Assembly (NCBI GenBank): GCA_037445085.1
Contig: JBBILG010000009.1
Location: 1 to 32,366 of the forward strand
Reading direction: 5' to 3'
DNA: 32,366 bases
Origin: JBBILG01 sp037445085
Lineage (GTDB): Bacteria > Pseudomonadota > Gammaproteobacteria > Burkholderiales > Methylophilaceae
Part shown: piece by piece, positions 22,712-31,254 of the stretch
How positions within the stretch are numbered: the stretch's first letter is position 1
How the letters are laid out: every line of letters starts with the position of its first letter
Program-made: the position numbers and the translations under genes
The notes under the pieces: generated by a model
Seen by the model: only the letters and a program-made list of their open reading frames with translations
What the model was told of the DNA's origin: nothing
Database searches by the model: none

Positions 22712-23979
22712 TGCCTGCGTGCCGCGCCGTCCTCGTGGCCGCCCCCGCCTCCGGCCAGGGCAAGACCCTGGTGACGGCCGCGCTGGCCCGCGCATGGCGT
22801 AACCGCGGCCTGACGGTGCGCGCCTTCAAGTGCGGCCCCGACTTCCTCGATCCCATGGTGCTGGAGGCGGCCAGCGGGGCTCCGGTGGAAAACCTCGACC
22901 TCGCCATGTGCGGCGAGGCCGACGGCCTCGCCCGCCTGCGGCGGGCCGTGCGCCGGGCCGACGTGATCGTGGCGGAAGGGGTCATGGGCCTGTATGACGG
23001 CACGCCCTCCAGCGCCGACATCGCCCGTACTTTCAACCTGCCGGTGGTGCTTGCCATCGATGCCGCCGGCATGGCGCAGACCTTCGGCCGCCTGGCGGCC
23101 GGTCTGCTGGGGGAATTGCCCTGCGCGGGAGTGATCGCCAACCGCACCGGCAGTACCGGCCACGCGGCGCTGCTGCGCGACAGCCTGCCAGCGCACATCC
23201 CGTGGCTGGGCGCGCTGCCCGAGGATGCGGCGTTCGCTCTGCCCGAACGCCATCTCGGCCTGTTCCGCGCCAGCGAAATCGACGATCTGGAGCAGCGCAT
23301 CGCCGCCGCCGCGCGGACGCTGGAGCATGCCGGCGAGCTGCCGCTGCCGCCGGCGGTGGATTTCGGCGGCGCCGCTGACATGTCCATGCCGCTGCTGCTG
23401 GCCCACAGGACCATCGCCGTGGCGCGCGACGAGGCGTTCTGCTTCCTCTACCCGGCCAACCTGGAGTGCCTGCAGGCCATGGGCGCACGCCTGGTTTGCT
23501 TCTCGCCGCTGCATGATACCGCGCTGCCGGCAGCCGACGCGCTGTGGCTGCCGGGCGGCTACCCGGAACTGCACGCGGAGCAAATCGCCGGCAACCGCCC
23601 GATGCGCAAGGCGTTGCAGACGGCATGGCGCAACGGCATGCCCATGCTGGCCGAATGCGGCGGCATGATGGCACTCGCCGAGGCCATCGCCGGCACGCCC
23701 GCCTTCGGCCTGTTGCCGGGCACGACGCGCCTGCAACCTCGTCTGCAGGGTCTGGGGGTGCAGTTTGCCGACCTGCCCGGTGGCCGGCTGGGCGCGCACA
23801 CCTTTCACTATTCCAGCCTTGAGACGCCGCTGCAGCCAGCCCTGCAGGCGATCGGCCCGCGCGGCCGCCCCGGCGAGGTGATATACCGGCACGGCAACCT
23901 CACCGCCAGCTACCTGCATTTCTATTTCCCGTCCAATCCGGCGGCGACGGCCGCATTGTTCCTGGGAGAGTCCGCATGA
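22711..23979 (+). CDS. cbiA: cobyrinic acid a,c-diamide synthase
   Basis: Amidates carboxylates a and c of cobyrinate (CbiA) or hydrogenobyrinate (CobB) using glutamine and ATP. The 422-residue protein has an ATP-binding P-loop (APASGQGKTL, residues 11-20) and a class I glutaminase domain with nucleophile C316 (MLAECGGMM) and a later His in GAHTFHYSS. Whether the substrate already holds cobalt cannot be told from the sequence. It overlaps cobO by 1 base and cobU by 4. Confidence 0.95.
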   Translation: MPACRAVLVAAPASGQGKTLVTAALARAWRNRGLTVRAFKCGPDFLDPMVLEAASGAPVENLDLAMCGEADGLARLRRAVRRADVIVAEGVMGLYDGTPSSADIARTFNLPVVLAIDAAGMAQTFGRLAAGLLGELPCAGVIANRTGSTGHAALLRDSLPAHIPWLGALPEDAAFALPERHLGLFRASEIDDLEQRIAAAARTLEHAGELPLPPAVDFGGAADMSMPLLLAHRTIAVARDEAFCFLYPANLECLQAMGARLVCFSPLHDTALPAADALWLPGGYPELHAEQIAGNRPMRKALQTAWRNGMPMLAECGGMMALAEAIAGTPAFGLLPGTTRLQPRLQGLGVQFADLPGGRLGAHTFHYSSLETPLQPALQAIGPRGRPGEVIYRHGNLTASYLHFYFPSNPAATAALFLGESA

Positions 23980-24497
23980 AAACCCTGGTGCTGGGCGGGG
24001 CGCGTTCCGGCAAGAGCGCCCATGCCGAAAAGCTCGCGAACGAATCCGGCGTGGCGGTCACCTATATCGCCACCGCGCAGACACACGATGCCGAATTCGC
24101 CGCCCGTGTGCGCCGCCACCAGGCGCGCCGGCCGGGCGACTGGCGACTGGTGGAGGAGCCGTTCCTGCTGGCGGAAACATTGCGGCGCGAAGCCGCCGCC
24201 GACCGCTGCCTGCTGGTGGACTGCCTGACGCTGTGGCTCGCGCAATGGATCTGCCCGGATTGCAATCCGCCTCGGGAGCGGGCCTGGGAGGCGGAGCACC
24301 AGGCCGTGCTCGATCTCCTGCCGGCACTGCCCGGTCGCGTCATCCTGGTAAGCAACGAGGTGGGCTTGGGCATCGTGCCGCTGGGCGAGCTCAACCGCCG
24401 TTTCCAGGACGAGCAGGGCAGGCTCAACCAGGCCGTGGCCGCCTCCTGCGGGCGCGTGGTGTTCATGGCGGCGGGGCTGCCGCTCGTGCTCAAGTAA
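23976..24497 (+). CDS. cobU: adenosylcobinamide kinase / guanylyltransferase
   Basis: Phosphorylates adenosylcobinamide and then attaches GMP, preparing it for the lower ligand (CobU/CobP). The 173-residue protein has P-loop GGARSGKS (residues 7-14), the RRHQARRPGDW motif with the guanylylated His, and VSNEVGLGIVPL near residue 123. It starts with ATGA overlapping the cbiA stop, with GGGAG ahead. Its last 8 bases overlap the end of cobQ on the other strand. Confidence 0.96.
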   Translation: MKTLVLGGARSGKSAHAEKLANESGVAVTYIATAQTHDAEFAARVRRHQARRPGDWRLVEEPFLLAETLRREAAADRCLLVDCLTLWLAQWICPDCNPPRERAWEAEHQAVLDLLPALPGRVILVSNEVGLGIVPLGELNRRFQDEQGRLNQAVAASCGRVVFMAAGLPLVLK

Positions 24498-25941
24498 GCA
24501 GGGGATCCAGCAGCCCCCAGTCCAGGTGCGCTTTTAGCGCGTCGGCCAGCCGTTCCAGCCCGGCCTCGCGCCGGGCGGCATGGTCGAAGCCGACGGCCTC
24601 CTCCAGCCATGCCCACCTGAGCAGCGCACGACAGGCTTCCGGATGGTCGAACAAGCCGTGCGTGTAAGTGCCCGCTATCGCGCCATCCTTTGAGATCGCG
24701 CCATCGATTGCACCGCTATCGAGGTGCAACAGCGGATACTCCAGCGCCGCGCCGCGGCTTACCCCCATGTGGATTGCGTAGCCGCGCACCGCGGCATTTT
24801 CCAGCGCCAGCCGGCCGCTCACGTTGGCCAGGCGCTTTTCCGCTTCCAACGTGGTTTCCAGGTCCAGCAGACCCAGCCCGGCACCGCTGCCGGGCATGCC
24901 TTCCAGCCCCAGCGGGTCATGCAATGCCCGACCCAGCATCTGGAAGCCGCCACAGATGCCGAGCAGCTTGCCGCCATAGCGCAGGTGGCGCAGGATGGCG
25001 GCCTCCCAGCCCCGCGCGCGCAGGTAATCGAGATCGGCGCGCACGCTCTTGCTGCCGGGCAGGATGACGAGATCGGCTGGCGGAATGGGCGAGCCGGTAC
25101 CGATGAGGCGGAAATCGACCTGCGGATGCAGGCGCAGCGCGTCGAAATCGGTGTGGTTGGAAATGCGTGGCAGCACCGGCGCGATGACGCGCAGACACCC
25201 TGCCCCTGTCCCGCTCGCGGGCGGGGGGCCGATCGCGTCCTCCGCATCGATGTGCAGGCCGTGCAGATAGGGCAGCACGCCCAGCACCGGCTTGCCGGTT
25301 TCCCGTTCCAGCCAGTCCAGGCCGGACTGCAACAGCGCGACGTCGCCACGGAAACGGTTGATGACGAAGCCCCTGATCCTGGCCCGCTCCGATGCCGACA
25401 GCAACGCCAGCGTGCCGACGATGTGGGCGAACACGCCGCCGCGGTCGATGTCGGCCACCAGGATCACCGGGCAATCCACGGCTTCCGCAAACCCCATGTT
25501 GGCGATGTCGTTGTCCCTGAGATTGATTTCCGCCGGACTGCCGGCGCCTTCGACGATGAGGCAGTCGTACTGCGCAGACAGCCGCCGCCAGGATTCCATC
25601 ACCACCTGCATGGCAGTGGGCTTGTAGGCGTGGTAATTGGCGGCGTCCAGGTTGAAACGCGCGCGCCCCTGGAGGATGACCTGGGCGCCTTGGTCGGTAG
25701 TGGGCTTGAGCAGCACCGGGTTCATGTCGGAATGCGGCGCAAGCCCGCAGGCCTGTGCCTGCACCGCCTGGGCACGGCCGATTTCGCCGTCATCCACGGT
25801 CACCGCGGAATTGAGTGCCATGTTCTGCGGCTTAAACGGAGCGACGCGCACCCCCCTGCGGTACAATACCCGGCACAATCCGGCGGCCAGCGTGCTCTTG
25901 CCGGCATCGGAAGTCGTCCCCTGCACCATCAATGCTTTCAT
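24490..25941 (-). CDS. cobQ: cobyric acid synthase
   Basis: Adds four amide groups to adenosylcobyrinate a,c-diamide (CobQ/CbiP). The 483-residue protein has P-loop QGTTSDAGKST near residue 8 and a class I glutaminase domain with Cys in LLGICGGFQMLG and His in GTYTHGLFDH. ATG 25941 (MKALMVQG) fits the family better than the longer frame. It is the only minus-strand gene within a run of plus-strand B12 genes. Its 3' end overlaps cobU by 8 bases, and its 5' end overlaps the start of cbiB by 10, so its promoter must lie inside cbiB. Confidence 0.97.
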   Translation of the reverse strand: MKALMVQGTTSDAGKSTLAAGLCRVLYRRGVRVAPFKPQNMALNSAVTVDDGEIGRAQAVQAQACGLAPHSDMNPVLLKPTTDQGAQVILQGRARFNLDAANYHAYKPTAMQVVMESWRRLSAQYDCLIVEGAGSPAEINLRDNDIANMGFAEAVDCPVILVADIDRGGVFAHIVGTLALLSASERARIRGFVINRFRGDVALLQSGLDWLERETGKPVLGVLPYLHGLHIDAEDAIGPPPASGTGAGCLRVIAPVLPRISNHTDFDALRLHPQVDFRLIGTGSPIPPADLVILPGSKSVRADLDYLRARGWEAAILRHLRYGGKLLGICGGFQMLGRALHDPLGLEGMPGSGAGLGLLDLETTLEAEKRLANVSGRLALENAAVRGYAIHMGVSRGAALEYPLLHLDSGAIDGAISKDGAIAGTYTHGLFDHPEACRALLRWAWLEEAVGFDHAARREAGLERLADALKAHLDWGLLDPLLT

Positions 25942-26864
25942 ACGCGCATTATCCCACAACCGCCCTGGCCCTCCCCGCCGCGCTGCTGCTCGACCGCCTG
26001 CTGGGCGAGCCGCAGCGCTGGCACCCGCTGGTGGGTTTTGGCCATTTCGCCGACCGGCTGGAACGCCATGGCAATCGTCCCCGTCTTGCCAGGCTGCGCG
26101 GGATTGCCTGCTGGCTGCTGGCGGTGGCGCCTGCGACCTTGCTGGCGGCTTGGCTGAGCCGCACGCTGCCGGCGCCGGCTGGCTGGCTGTTCGAGGTGCT
26201 GGTGCTGTATCTCGCCATCGGCGCCCGCAGCCTCGGCGAGCACGCCGAGGCGGTACGCCTGCCGCTCGTGCGTGGCGATCTCGCCGAAGCGCGCGCGCGT
26301 GTCGGCCACATGGTCAGCCGCGACACCGACCAGCTCGATGAAACCGCCGTCACCCGCGCCGCCGTGGAATCGGTGCTGGAAAACGGCAACGACGCCGTGT
26401 TCGGCGCCATGTTCTGGTTCGCCCTGCTGGGCGCGCCCGGCGCCGTGTTGTACCGCCTGGCCAACACGCTGGACGCCATGTGGGGCTACCGCACGCCGCG
26501 CTTCCGGCACTTCGGCTGGGCCGCCGCCCGGCTGGACGACGCACTGAATTACCTGCCGGCGCGGCTCACCGCGCTCACCTACTGCCTGCTCGGCAATTTG
26601 CGCCGCGGGTGGGCCTGCTGGCACAGACAGGCGCCGCTGTGGTACAGCCCCAACGGCGGGCCGGTGATGGCCGCCGGGGCCGGCGCATTGCAGCTCACCT
26701 TGGGCGGGCCCGCGCCCTACCATGGCACCATGCAGCAGCGTCCCGCGCTCGGTGAGGGAAATGCGCCCCTGCCTGCCGACATCGTGCGTGCCACCCGGCT
26801 GGTCGAGCGGGGCACGTGGCTGTGGGCGGCGCTCATCGTTGCAGGAGGGTACGCCCTTGCTTGA
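25932..26864 (+). CDS. cbiB: adenosylcobinamide-phosphate synthase CbiB
   Basis: Inner-membrane enzyme attaching aminopropanol (phosphate) to cobyric acid (CbiB/CobD). The 310-residue protein has several membrane segments and the family motifs LLLDRLLGEPQRWHPLVGFG near residue 19, SRDTDQLDETAVTRAAVESV, and ENGNDAVFGAMFWF. ATG 25932 is the best start seen and overlaps head-to-head with the cobQ start, leaving no free promoter space. A start slightly inside is possible. Its end overlaps the cobD start by 8 bases. Confidence 0.94.
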   Translation: MLSYAHYPTTALALPAALLLDRLLGEPQRWHPLVGFGHFADRLERHGNRPRLARLRGIACWLLAVAPATLLAAWLSRTLPAPAGWLFEVLVLYLAIGARSLGEHAEAVRLPLVRGDLAEARARVGHMVSRDTDQLDETAVTRAAVESVLENGNDAVFGAMFWFALLGAPGAVLYRLANTLDAMWGYRTPRFRHFGWAAARLDDALNYLPARLTALTYCLLGNLRRGWACWHRQAPLWYSPNGGPVMAAGAGALQLTLGGPAPYHGTMQQRPALGEGNAPLPADIVRATRLVERGTWLWAALIVAGGYALA

Positions 26865-27837
26865 ACACGGCGGCAGGCTGCTGGCGGCGGCGCGGGAATA
26901 TGGCATTCCGCCGCAGGACTGGCTCGACCTTTCCACCGGCATCAACCCGCACGGCTATCCGGTGCCGACGATCCCGCCGGATGCCTGGCTGCGCCTGCCG
27001 CAGGCGGACGATGGGCTGACGGCGGCGGCATGCGACTATTACCGCTGCGCGCACGCGCTGACCACCGCCGGCTCGCAGGCCGCATTGCAGGCCCTGCCCC
27101 GCCTGCGCCCCAAAAGCAGGGTGGCGGTGGAGGCGGCGAGCTACGCCGAGCACCGCCATGCCTGGCAGCATGGCGGTCACGACGTGCATGCCTGCGGTGC
27201 CGGGCAGCTTGCCGAAGCCGCGATGTGGGCCGACGTGGTGGTGGCGTGCAATCCCGACAACCCCACCGGCATGCTGTTTCCGCCGGAACGGCTGCTGGAC
27301 ATGCAGGCGCGGCTGACGTCGCGCGGGGGCTGGCTGGTGGTGGACGAGGCCTACATGGACGCGACCCCGGCACACAGTCTGGCCGGGCATGCGGGCAAAC
27401 CCGGCCTCATCATGCTGCGCAGTCTGGGCAAGTTTTTCGGCCTCGCCGGCGCCCGTGTCGGCTTCGTGCTGGCCTGGCCGGAGCTGCTGGAGCGGCTGGA
27501 AGCGGCGCTGGGGCCGTGGCCGATCAGCGGCCCGGCACGCCATGTGGCAACCATCGCCCTGCGCGACGAACACTGGCAGCACGGGACACGATGCCGACTG
27601 CTGGAACACGCTCCCCTGCTCGCCACGCTGCTGGCAGAGGCCGGCCTCGCGCCGAGCGGCGGCTGCGCGTTGTTCCAATGGGTGGAGCACGCACGCGCCG
27701 ACGACCTCCACCGGCACCTGGCACGTCAGGGCATCCTCACCCGGCGGTTCGAACGACCGGCCAGCCTGCGTTTCGGCCTGCCCGGCACGCCCGCAGAATG
27801 GGCAAGGCTGCAATCCGCGCTGCGGTACGCAGCCTGA
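26857..27837 (+). CDS. cobD: L-threonine-O-3-phosphate decarboxylase
   Basis: Pyridoxal-phosphate enzyme making (R)-1-amino-2-propanol phosphate, the linker used by CbiB (named CobD in Salmonella, CobC in Pseudomonas). The 326-residue protein is a class I/II aminotransferase fold: LDLSTGINPHGYP near residue 25, ACNPDNPTGMLF, VVDEAYMD, and the cofactor lysine in LRSLGKFFGLAGARVGF. TTG 26857 is chosen because AGGAGGGT stands 8 bases ahead and the family begins with LEHGGRL. It overlaps cbiB by 8 bases. No threonine kinase is in the window to supply its substrate. Confidence 0.93.
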   Translation: MLEHGGRLLAAAREYGIPPQDWLDLSTGINPHGYPVPTIPPDAWLRLPQADDGLTAAACDYYRCAHALTTAGSQAALQALPRLRPKSRVAVEAASYAEHRHAWQHGGHDVHACGAGQLAEAAMWADVVVACNPDNPTGMLFPPERLLDMQARLTSRGGWLVVDEAYMDATPAHSLAGHAGKPGLIMLRSLGKFFGLAGARVGFVLAWPELLERLEAALGPWPISGPARHVATIALRDEHWQHGTRCRLLEHAPLLATLLAEAGLAPSGGCALFQWVEHARADDLHRHLARQGILTRRFERPASLRFGLPGTPAEWARLQSALRYAA

Positions 27838-27840
27838 GGG

Positions 27841-28509
27841 TCAGTCGGACAAAAGCCCGATGCTCGCAGCGGATTGTCCCCAGACGTTTTCGTAAACCAG
27901 TTGCGCCAGATCCTGCCGCGCCGCCCAGCCGGCCTCTTCCAGCATGGGGCGGGAATAGAAGCCATCGACGTAGCCCAGGCACAGCACGGCGATGGGCCTG
28001 GCGCCCGCCGGCATGCGCAGTCGCGCGGCCAGCGCCCGCGGGTCGAACAGTGACACCCATCCCATGCCCAGCCCTTCCGCGCGTGCGGCGAGCCACAGGT
28101 TCTGGATGGCGCAGGCGGCGGAAGCGAGATCCATTTCCGGCAGGGTACGGCGGCCGAACACGTGCCGCTCGCGGCCGTCCATCAGTGCCACCACCAGCAG
28201 TTCTCCGCACTCGCGGATGCCTTCCACCTTGAGACGCATGAACGCATCCCCGCGCTCGCCCAATGCCGCGGCCGTGGCTTGGCGTTCGGCCTCGACCAAC
28301 GCATGGATGTCGGCGCGCAGGGCCGCATCGGTGACGCGCAGGAAACGCCACGGCTGCATGTGGCCGACGCTGGGCGCGCAGTGCGCCGCCCGCAACAGGC
28401 GCCGCAGCAGTTCCGCAGGCACGGGATCGGGGCGGAAGTGGCGCATATCGCGCCGCTCGGCGATGACGCGATAGATGGCGGCACGTGCCTGCGCGTCGAA
28501 ATCGTTCAC
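27841..28509 (-). CDS. bluB: 5,6-dimethylbenzimidazole synthase BluB
   Basis: Oxygen-dependent enzyme that cuts reduced FMN to form the lower ligand of B12. The 222-residue flavin-fold protein shows RRDMRHFRPDPVP near residue 21, the flavin motif CAPSVGHMQPWRFLRV near 44-59, and the C-terminal GMGWVSLFDP. GTG 28509 is chosen because it overlaps the cobC stop as GTGA and fits the family length. It is the last gene of the cobT-cobS-cobC-bluB run and ends only 3 bases from the convergent cobD stop. Its presence suggests aerobic DMB synthesis. Confidence 0.93.
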   Translation of the reverse strand: MNDFDAQARAAIYRVIAERRDMRHFRPDPVPAELLRRLLRAAHCAPSVGHMQPWRFLRVTDAALRADIHALVEAERQATAAALGERGDAFMRLKVEGIRECGELLVVALMDGRERHVFGRRTLPEMDLASAACAIQNLWLAARAEGLGMGWVSLFDPRALAARLRMPAGARPIAVLCLGYVDGFYSRPMLEEAGWAARQDLAQLVYENVWGQSAASIGLLSD

Positions 28510-29069
28510 CGGCTCACCCAGTTCACCGACACCGGTGTGCCGTCCGGTTGCAGTCTGCACACGCTGCCGCAGTCGATGCGGAAGCGGAAGGCATCCTGGA
28601 GCGGCAGGCCAAGCACTTCGGCCAGCAGGGCGCGGATCACCCCGGCATGGGTGACCACCAGCACCGGCCCCTCGTGGCCGCTCCCGGCCAGCTCGCGCAG
28701 GAATGCCGATGCGCGGGCGTGCAAGCCGGCATAGCTCTCACCACCCGGCGGCGCACCGTCGATGTAATCTTCGCCCCACCGGTTTAGCGCCGCGCGCGGG
28801 ATGGTGTCCCACGACCGCATCTCCCAGGCGCCGAAGGAGAGCTCTTGCAGGCGCGCATCCAGGATCGGCGTCGGAGCGAGCGCTTCCGCCAGCCGCCGGC
28901 AACGGGTGAGCGGGCTGCTGTAGCAGGCCGCAGCCTTGATGCCGGCGAGCCTGGCCCGCACGCCGGCCGCCTCCTGCGCGAAGCTGTCGGCCACCGGCAC
29001 GTCGGCCTGGCCGTAGCACACGCCGGCGGCAACGGCCGGCGCGGTATGGCGAATCAGGTAAAGCTCCAT
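28506..29069 (-). CDS. cobC: alpha-ribazole phosphatase
   Basis: Histidine phosphatase removing the phosphate from alpha-ribazole phosphate or adenosylcobalamin phosphate. The 187-residue protein has the catalytic motif LYLIRHTAPA with H8, the second His in VVTHAGVIRALLAE (H141) and the YSSPLTRCRRLAEAL motif. ATG 29069 is the family start and lies inside the end of cobS (16-base overlap). It is translated with bluB through a GTGA overlap. General phosphoglycerate mutase-like activity cannot be excluded, but the context fits. Confidence 0.93.
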   Translation of the reverse strand: MELYLIRHTAPAVAAGVCYGQADVPVADSFAQEAAGVRARLAGIKAAACYSSPLTRCRRLAEALAPTPILDARLQELSFGAWEMRSWDTIPRAALNRWGEDYIDGAPPGGESYAGLHARASAFLRELAGSGHEGPVLVVTHAGVIRALLAEVLGLPLQDAFRFRIDCGSVCRLQPDGTPVSVNWVSR

Positions 29070-29812
29070 GCCACGATGCCCAGATAGAAAGCGAGTTCGG
29101 TAAGTTGCTGCATGGCGCCCAGGCAGTCGCCGGTGTAGCCGCCCAGGCGCCGCCTGAGCAGGCGGGAAAACCACAGCCACACCAGCACGACCGGCAGCAG
29201 CGCCCACAACAGGCCAGCCGGCAGCAGGGCCAGCGGCGCCAGGCCAAAGACACCGGCAACGGCCAGCTCTCCGCGACTCATGCGCGTCGCCAGCGGCTTG
29301 GCCTTGCCTTCGCCGCGCACGTATCGCTGCGTATGGATGACCAGCACCGCGGCGAAGCGGCTCACGGCATGCCCCGCCACCAGCACCGCCGGTAGCAGCC
29401 AGGTCGCCACGTGCAGCAGCGCCTGGAATCTGACCAGCAGCAGGATGACAATCGCTACGGCACCAAAGCTGCCGATGCGCGAATCCTGCATGATGGTGAG
29501 CGCTTGCTCCTTGGTCCAGCCGCCACCCAGACCGTCTACCGCATCGGTAAAACCGTCCTCGTGAAAGGCACCGGTCGCCAGCAGCGCGGCCGCCATGCCG
29601 GCGATGACCGCCAGCTCCGGCGGCCACACCCGGGCCGTCAGCCAGTAAACCGCCGCCGCGATCAGGCCGACGACCACGCCGACCAGCGGGAAATAGCGCG
29701 CGGCACGGTTGAGATCGGCCGCGCTGTCGCCGGCCCAGCGCGTGCAGGGAATGCGGGTGAAGAAGGCCAGCGCAGCGCAGAACAGCCGTGCCTGATCGCG
29801 CAGCGGGTTCAA
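29054..29812 (-). CDS. cobS: adenosylcobinamide-GDP ribazoletransferase (cobalamin synthase)
   Basis: Membrane enzyme joining adenosylcobinamide-GDP to alpha-ribazole, the step completing the cobalamin. The 252-residue protein has multiple hydrophobic helices, the early FFTRIP motif, and the metal-binding GAFHEDGFTDAVDGLGGG near residue 81. TTG 29812 is chosen because TTGA overlaps the cobT stop, giving a normal family start; the longer frame lies within cobT. It overlaps cobC by 16 bases. Confidence 0.94.
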   Translation of the reverse strand: MNPLRDQARLFCAALAFFTRIPCTRWAGDSAADLNRAARYFPLVGVVVGLIAAAVYWLTARVWPPELAVIAGMAAALLATGAFHEDGFTDAVDGLGGGWTKEQALTIMQDSRIGSFGAVAIVILLLVRFQALLHVATWLLPAVLVAGHAVSRFAAVLVIHTQRYVRGEGKAKPLATRMSRGELAVAGVFGLAPLALLPAGLLWALLPVVLVWLWFSRLLRRRLGGYTGDCLGAMQQLTELAFYLGIVAWSFT

Positions 29813-30858
29813 GCGTTCCTGCTCACGCCAGCGGACTCGAACGAGGCCATCTCGTTGAGAAAGCTGACCGCCGCCTGCACGATGGGGTAGGCCAGGGCGG
29901 CGCCGGTGCCTTCGCCCAGACGCAGCCCCAAGTTGAGCAGCGGTTCGGCATGCAGTTCCGCCAGCAGGCGCGCGTGGCCGACCTCGCCGGAGCGGTGGGA
30001 GAAGATGCAGTAGTCGAGGATGGCGGGCTGCAGGCGCGCCGCCACCAGCAGCGCGGTGCCGGCGATGAAGCCGTCGATGAGCAGCAGCGCCCCATGCTGT
30101 GCCGCACCCAGCATGGCACCCGCCATCATGGCGATCTCGAAGCCGCCCAGCGCGGTGAGCGCCCGCAGCGGGCCAATGGGCGCCGGGCCGTGCAGCGCCA
30201 GCGCCTGCTCCACCACCCGCTGCTTGCGGCGCAGGCCGGCATCGTCCACGCCGGTGCCGCGCCCCACGCATTCGGCTGCCGGCAGGCCGCAGATGGCGCT
30301 CATCAGTGCCGCCGCGCTGGTGCTGTTGCCGATGCCCATCTCGCCGAAGCCGAGCACGTTGCTGCCGGCAGTGATTTCCGCTTCCGCCAACTGCCAGCCG
30401 CAGCGGATGGCACGACCGCACTGCTCCTGCGTCATGGCGCTGCCGCGCAAGAAACTGGCGGTACCCGCGGCGATCCTGGTATCGACGAGATCGGGGTGGG
30501 CGGGAAGTTCCCCGATCACCCCGGCATCCACCACGCGCAGGGCAATGCCGTGCTGCCGCGCGAACACGTTGATGGCCGCGCCCCCGGCGAGGAAGTTGCG
30601 CACCATCTGGCCGGTCACTTCCTGCGGATAGGAACTCACGCCCTCGGCCACGATGCCGTGATCGGCGGCGAACACCAGCATAACCGGCCGCCGCAGTTGT
30701 GGCTGTAACGACTGCTGCACCAGGCCGATTTGCAGCGCCAGCGATTCCAGGCGCCCGAGCGAGCCGGGCGGCTTGGTCTTGCCGTCCATCCTGGCACGCA
30801 AAGCGGCCTCGATGGCACGCGCGGGATGGTGGATGTGAATGCGGGGCAGTGCTTCCAT
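29809..30858 (-). CDS. cobT: nicotinate-nucleotide--DMB phosphoribosyltransferase
   Basis: Activates 5,6-dimethylbenzimidazole with nicotinate mononucleotide to alpha-ribazole phosphate. The 349-residue protein has TKPPGSLGRLE near residue 28, FAADHGIVAEGVSSYP, LGFGEMGIGNSTSAAAL and the catalytic-Glu region LRLGEGTGAALAYP. ATG 30858 is chosen because AAGGA lies 8 bases ahead. It leads the cobT-cobS-cobC-bluB run. No cobalamin riboswitch precedes it, only a TAGAAT-type -10. Confidence 0.95.
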   Translation of the reverse strand: MEALPRIHIHHPARAIEAALRARMDGKTKPPGSLGRLESLALQIGLVQQSLQPQLRRPVMLVFAADHGIVAEGVSSYPQEVTGQMVRNFLAGGAAINVFARQHGIALRVVDAGVIGELPAHPDLVDTRIAAGTASFLRGSAMTQEQCGRAIRCGWQLAEAEITAGSNVLGFGEMGIGNSTSAAALMSAICGLPAAECVGRGTGVDDAGLRRKQRVVEQALALHGPAPIGPLRALTALGGFEIAMMAGAMLGAAQHGALLLIDGFIAGTALLVAARLQPAILDYCIFSHRSGEVGHARLLAELHAEPLLNLGLRLGEGTGAALAYPIVQAAVSFLNEMASFESAGVSRNA

Positions 30859-30880
30859 GCGGATCGTCCTTACTTTTTCC

Positions 30881-30886
30881 ATTCTA
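30881..30886 (-). promoter_or_regulatory. candidate -10 element for the cobT run
   Basis: TAGAAT on the minus strand, 22 bases before the cobT start. No good -35 is seen. The same hexamer precedes dapF and the small gene at 6987. Confidence 0.3.
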
Positions 30887-30939
30887 GCAGCCCAGCGCGC
30901 CACCACGCGCGCCGTCCCGACTTCGGCCAGAAATTTCTG

Positions 30940-30967
30940 TTTTCAGCACTAGGGATTTTGCTATAAT
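30940..30967 (+). promoter_or_regulatory. promoter of tRNA-Phe
   Basis: A perfect TATAAT (30962-30967) follows TTTTCA (30940-30945) at 16 bases. The start would be near 30974, leaving a leader of about 95 bases. That leader holds two short hairpins: TAACGT/ACGTTA (30992-31016) and GCCGCA/TGCGGC (31018-31034). Confidence 0.6.
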
Positions 30968-31067
30968 CCTGCCCTTCTGTACGGCGCAGGCTAACGTGGG
31001 GCAGCGCGGAACGTTAAGCCGCACAAGATGCGGCCGCAGCCAAAATCCGCAGCATTGAAAGTTTTTG

Positions 31068-31143
<76 letters not shown>

Positions 31144-31152
31144 CCATTCCAT

Positions 31153-31174
31153 GCCCAACCCTCTCCGGCTGGGC
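31153..31174 (+). terminator. terminator of tRNA-Phe
   Basis: GCCCAACC pairs with GGCTGGGC (one mismatch) around a 6-base loop, followed by ATTTTCATTT. It starts 9 bases after the tRNA. Confidence 0.75.
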
Positions 31175-31254
31175 ATTTTCATTTGTGAGTTCCGCGACGC
31201 CGCACGGGGTTCGGGGCGGTTGTGCATGCGCCCGTCGTTGCCAGGGTCTGGACG

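Noticed and set aside
24724..26157. A 477-codon open frame antisense to cobQ
   Set aside because: Shadow frame; cobQ motifs (P-loop, glutaminase Cys and His) are intact on the minus strand.
30859..31067. Second cobalamin riboswitch before cobT
   Set aside because: No B12-box (GCAACGGTAAG-like) or other aptamer motif is present on the minus strand.
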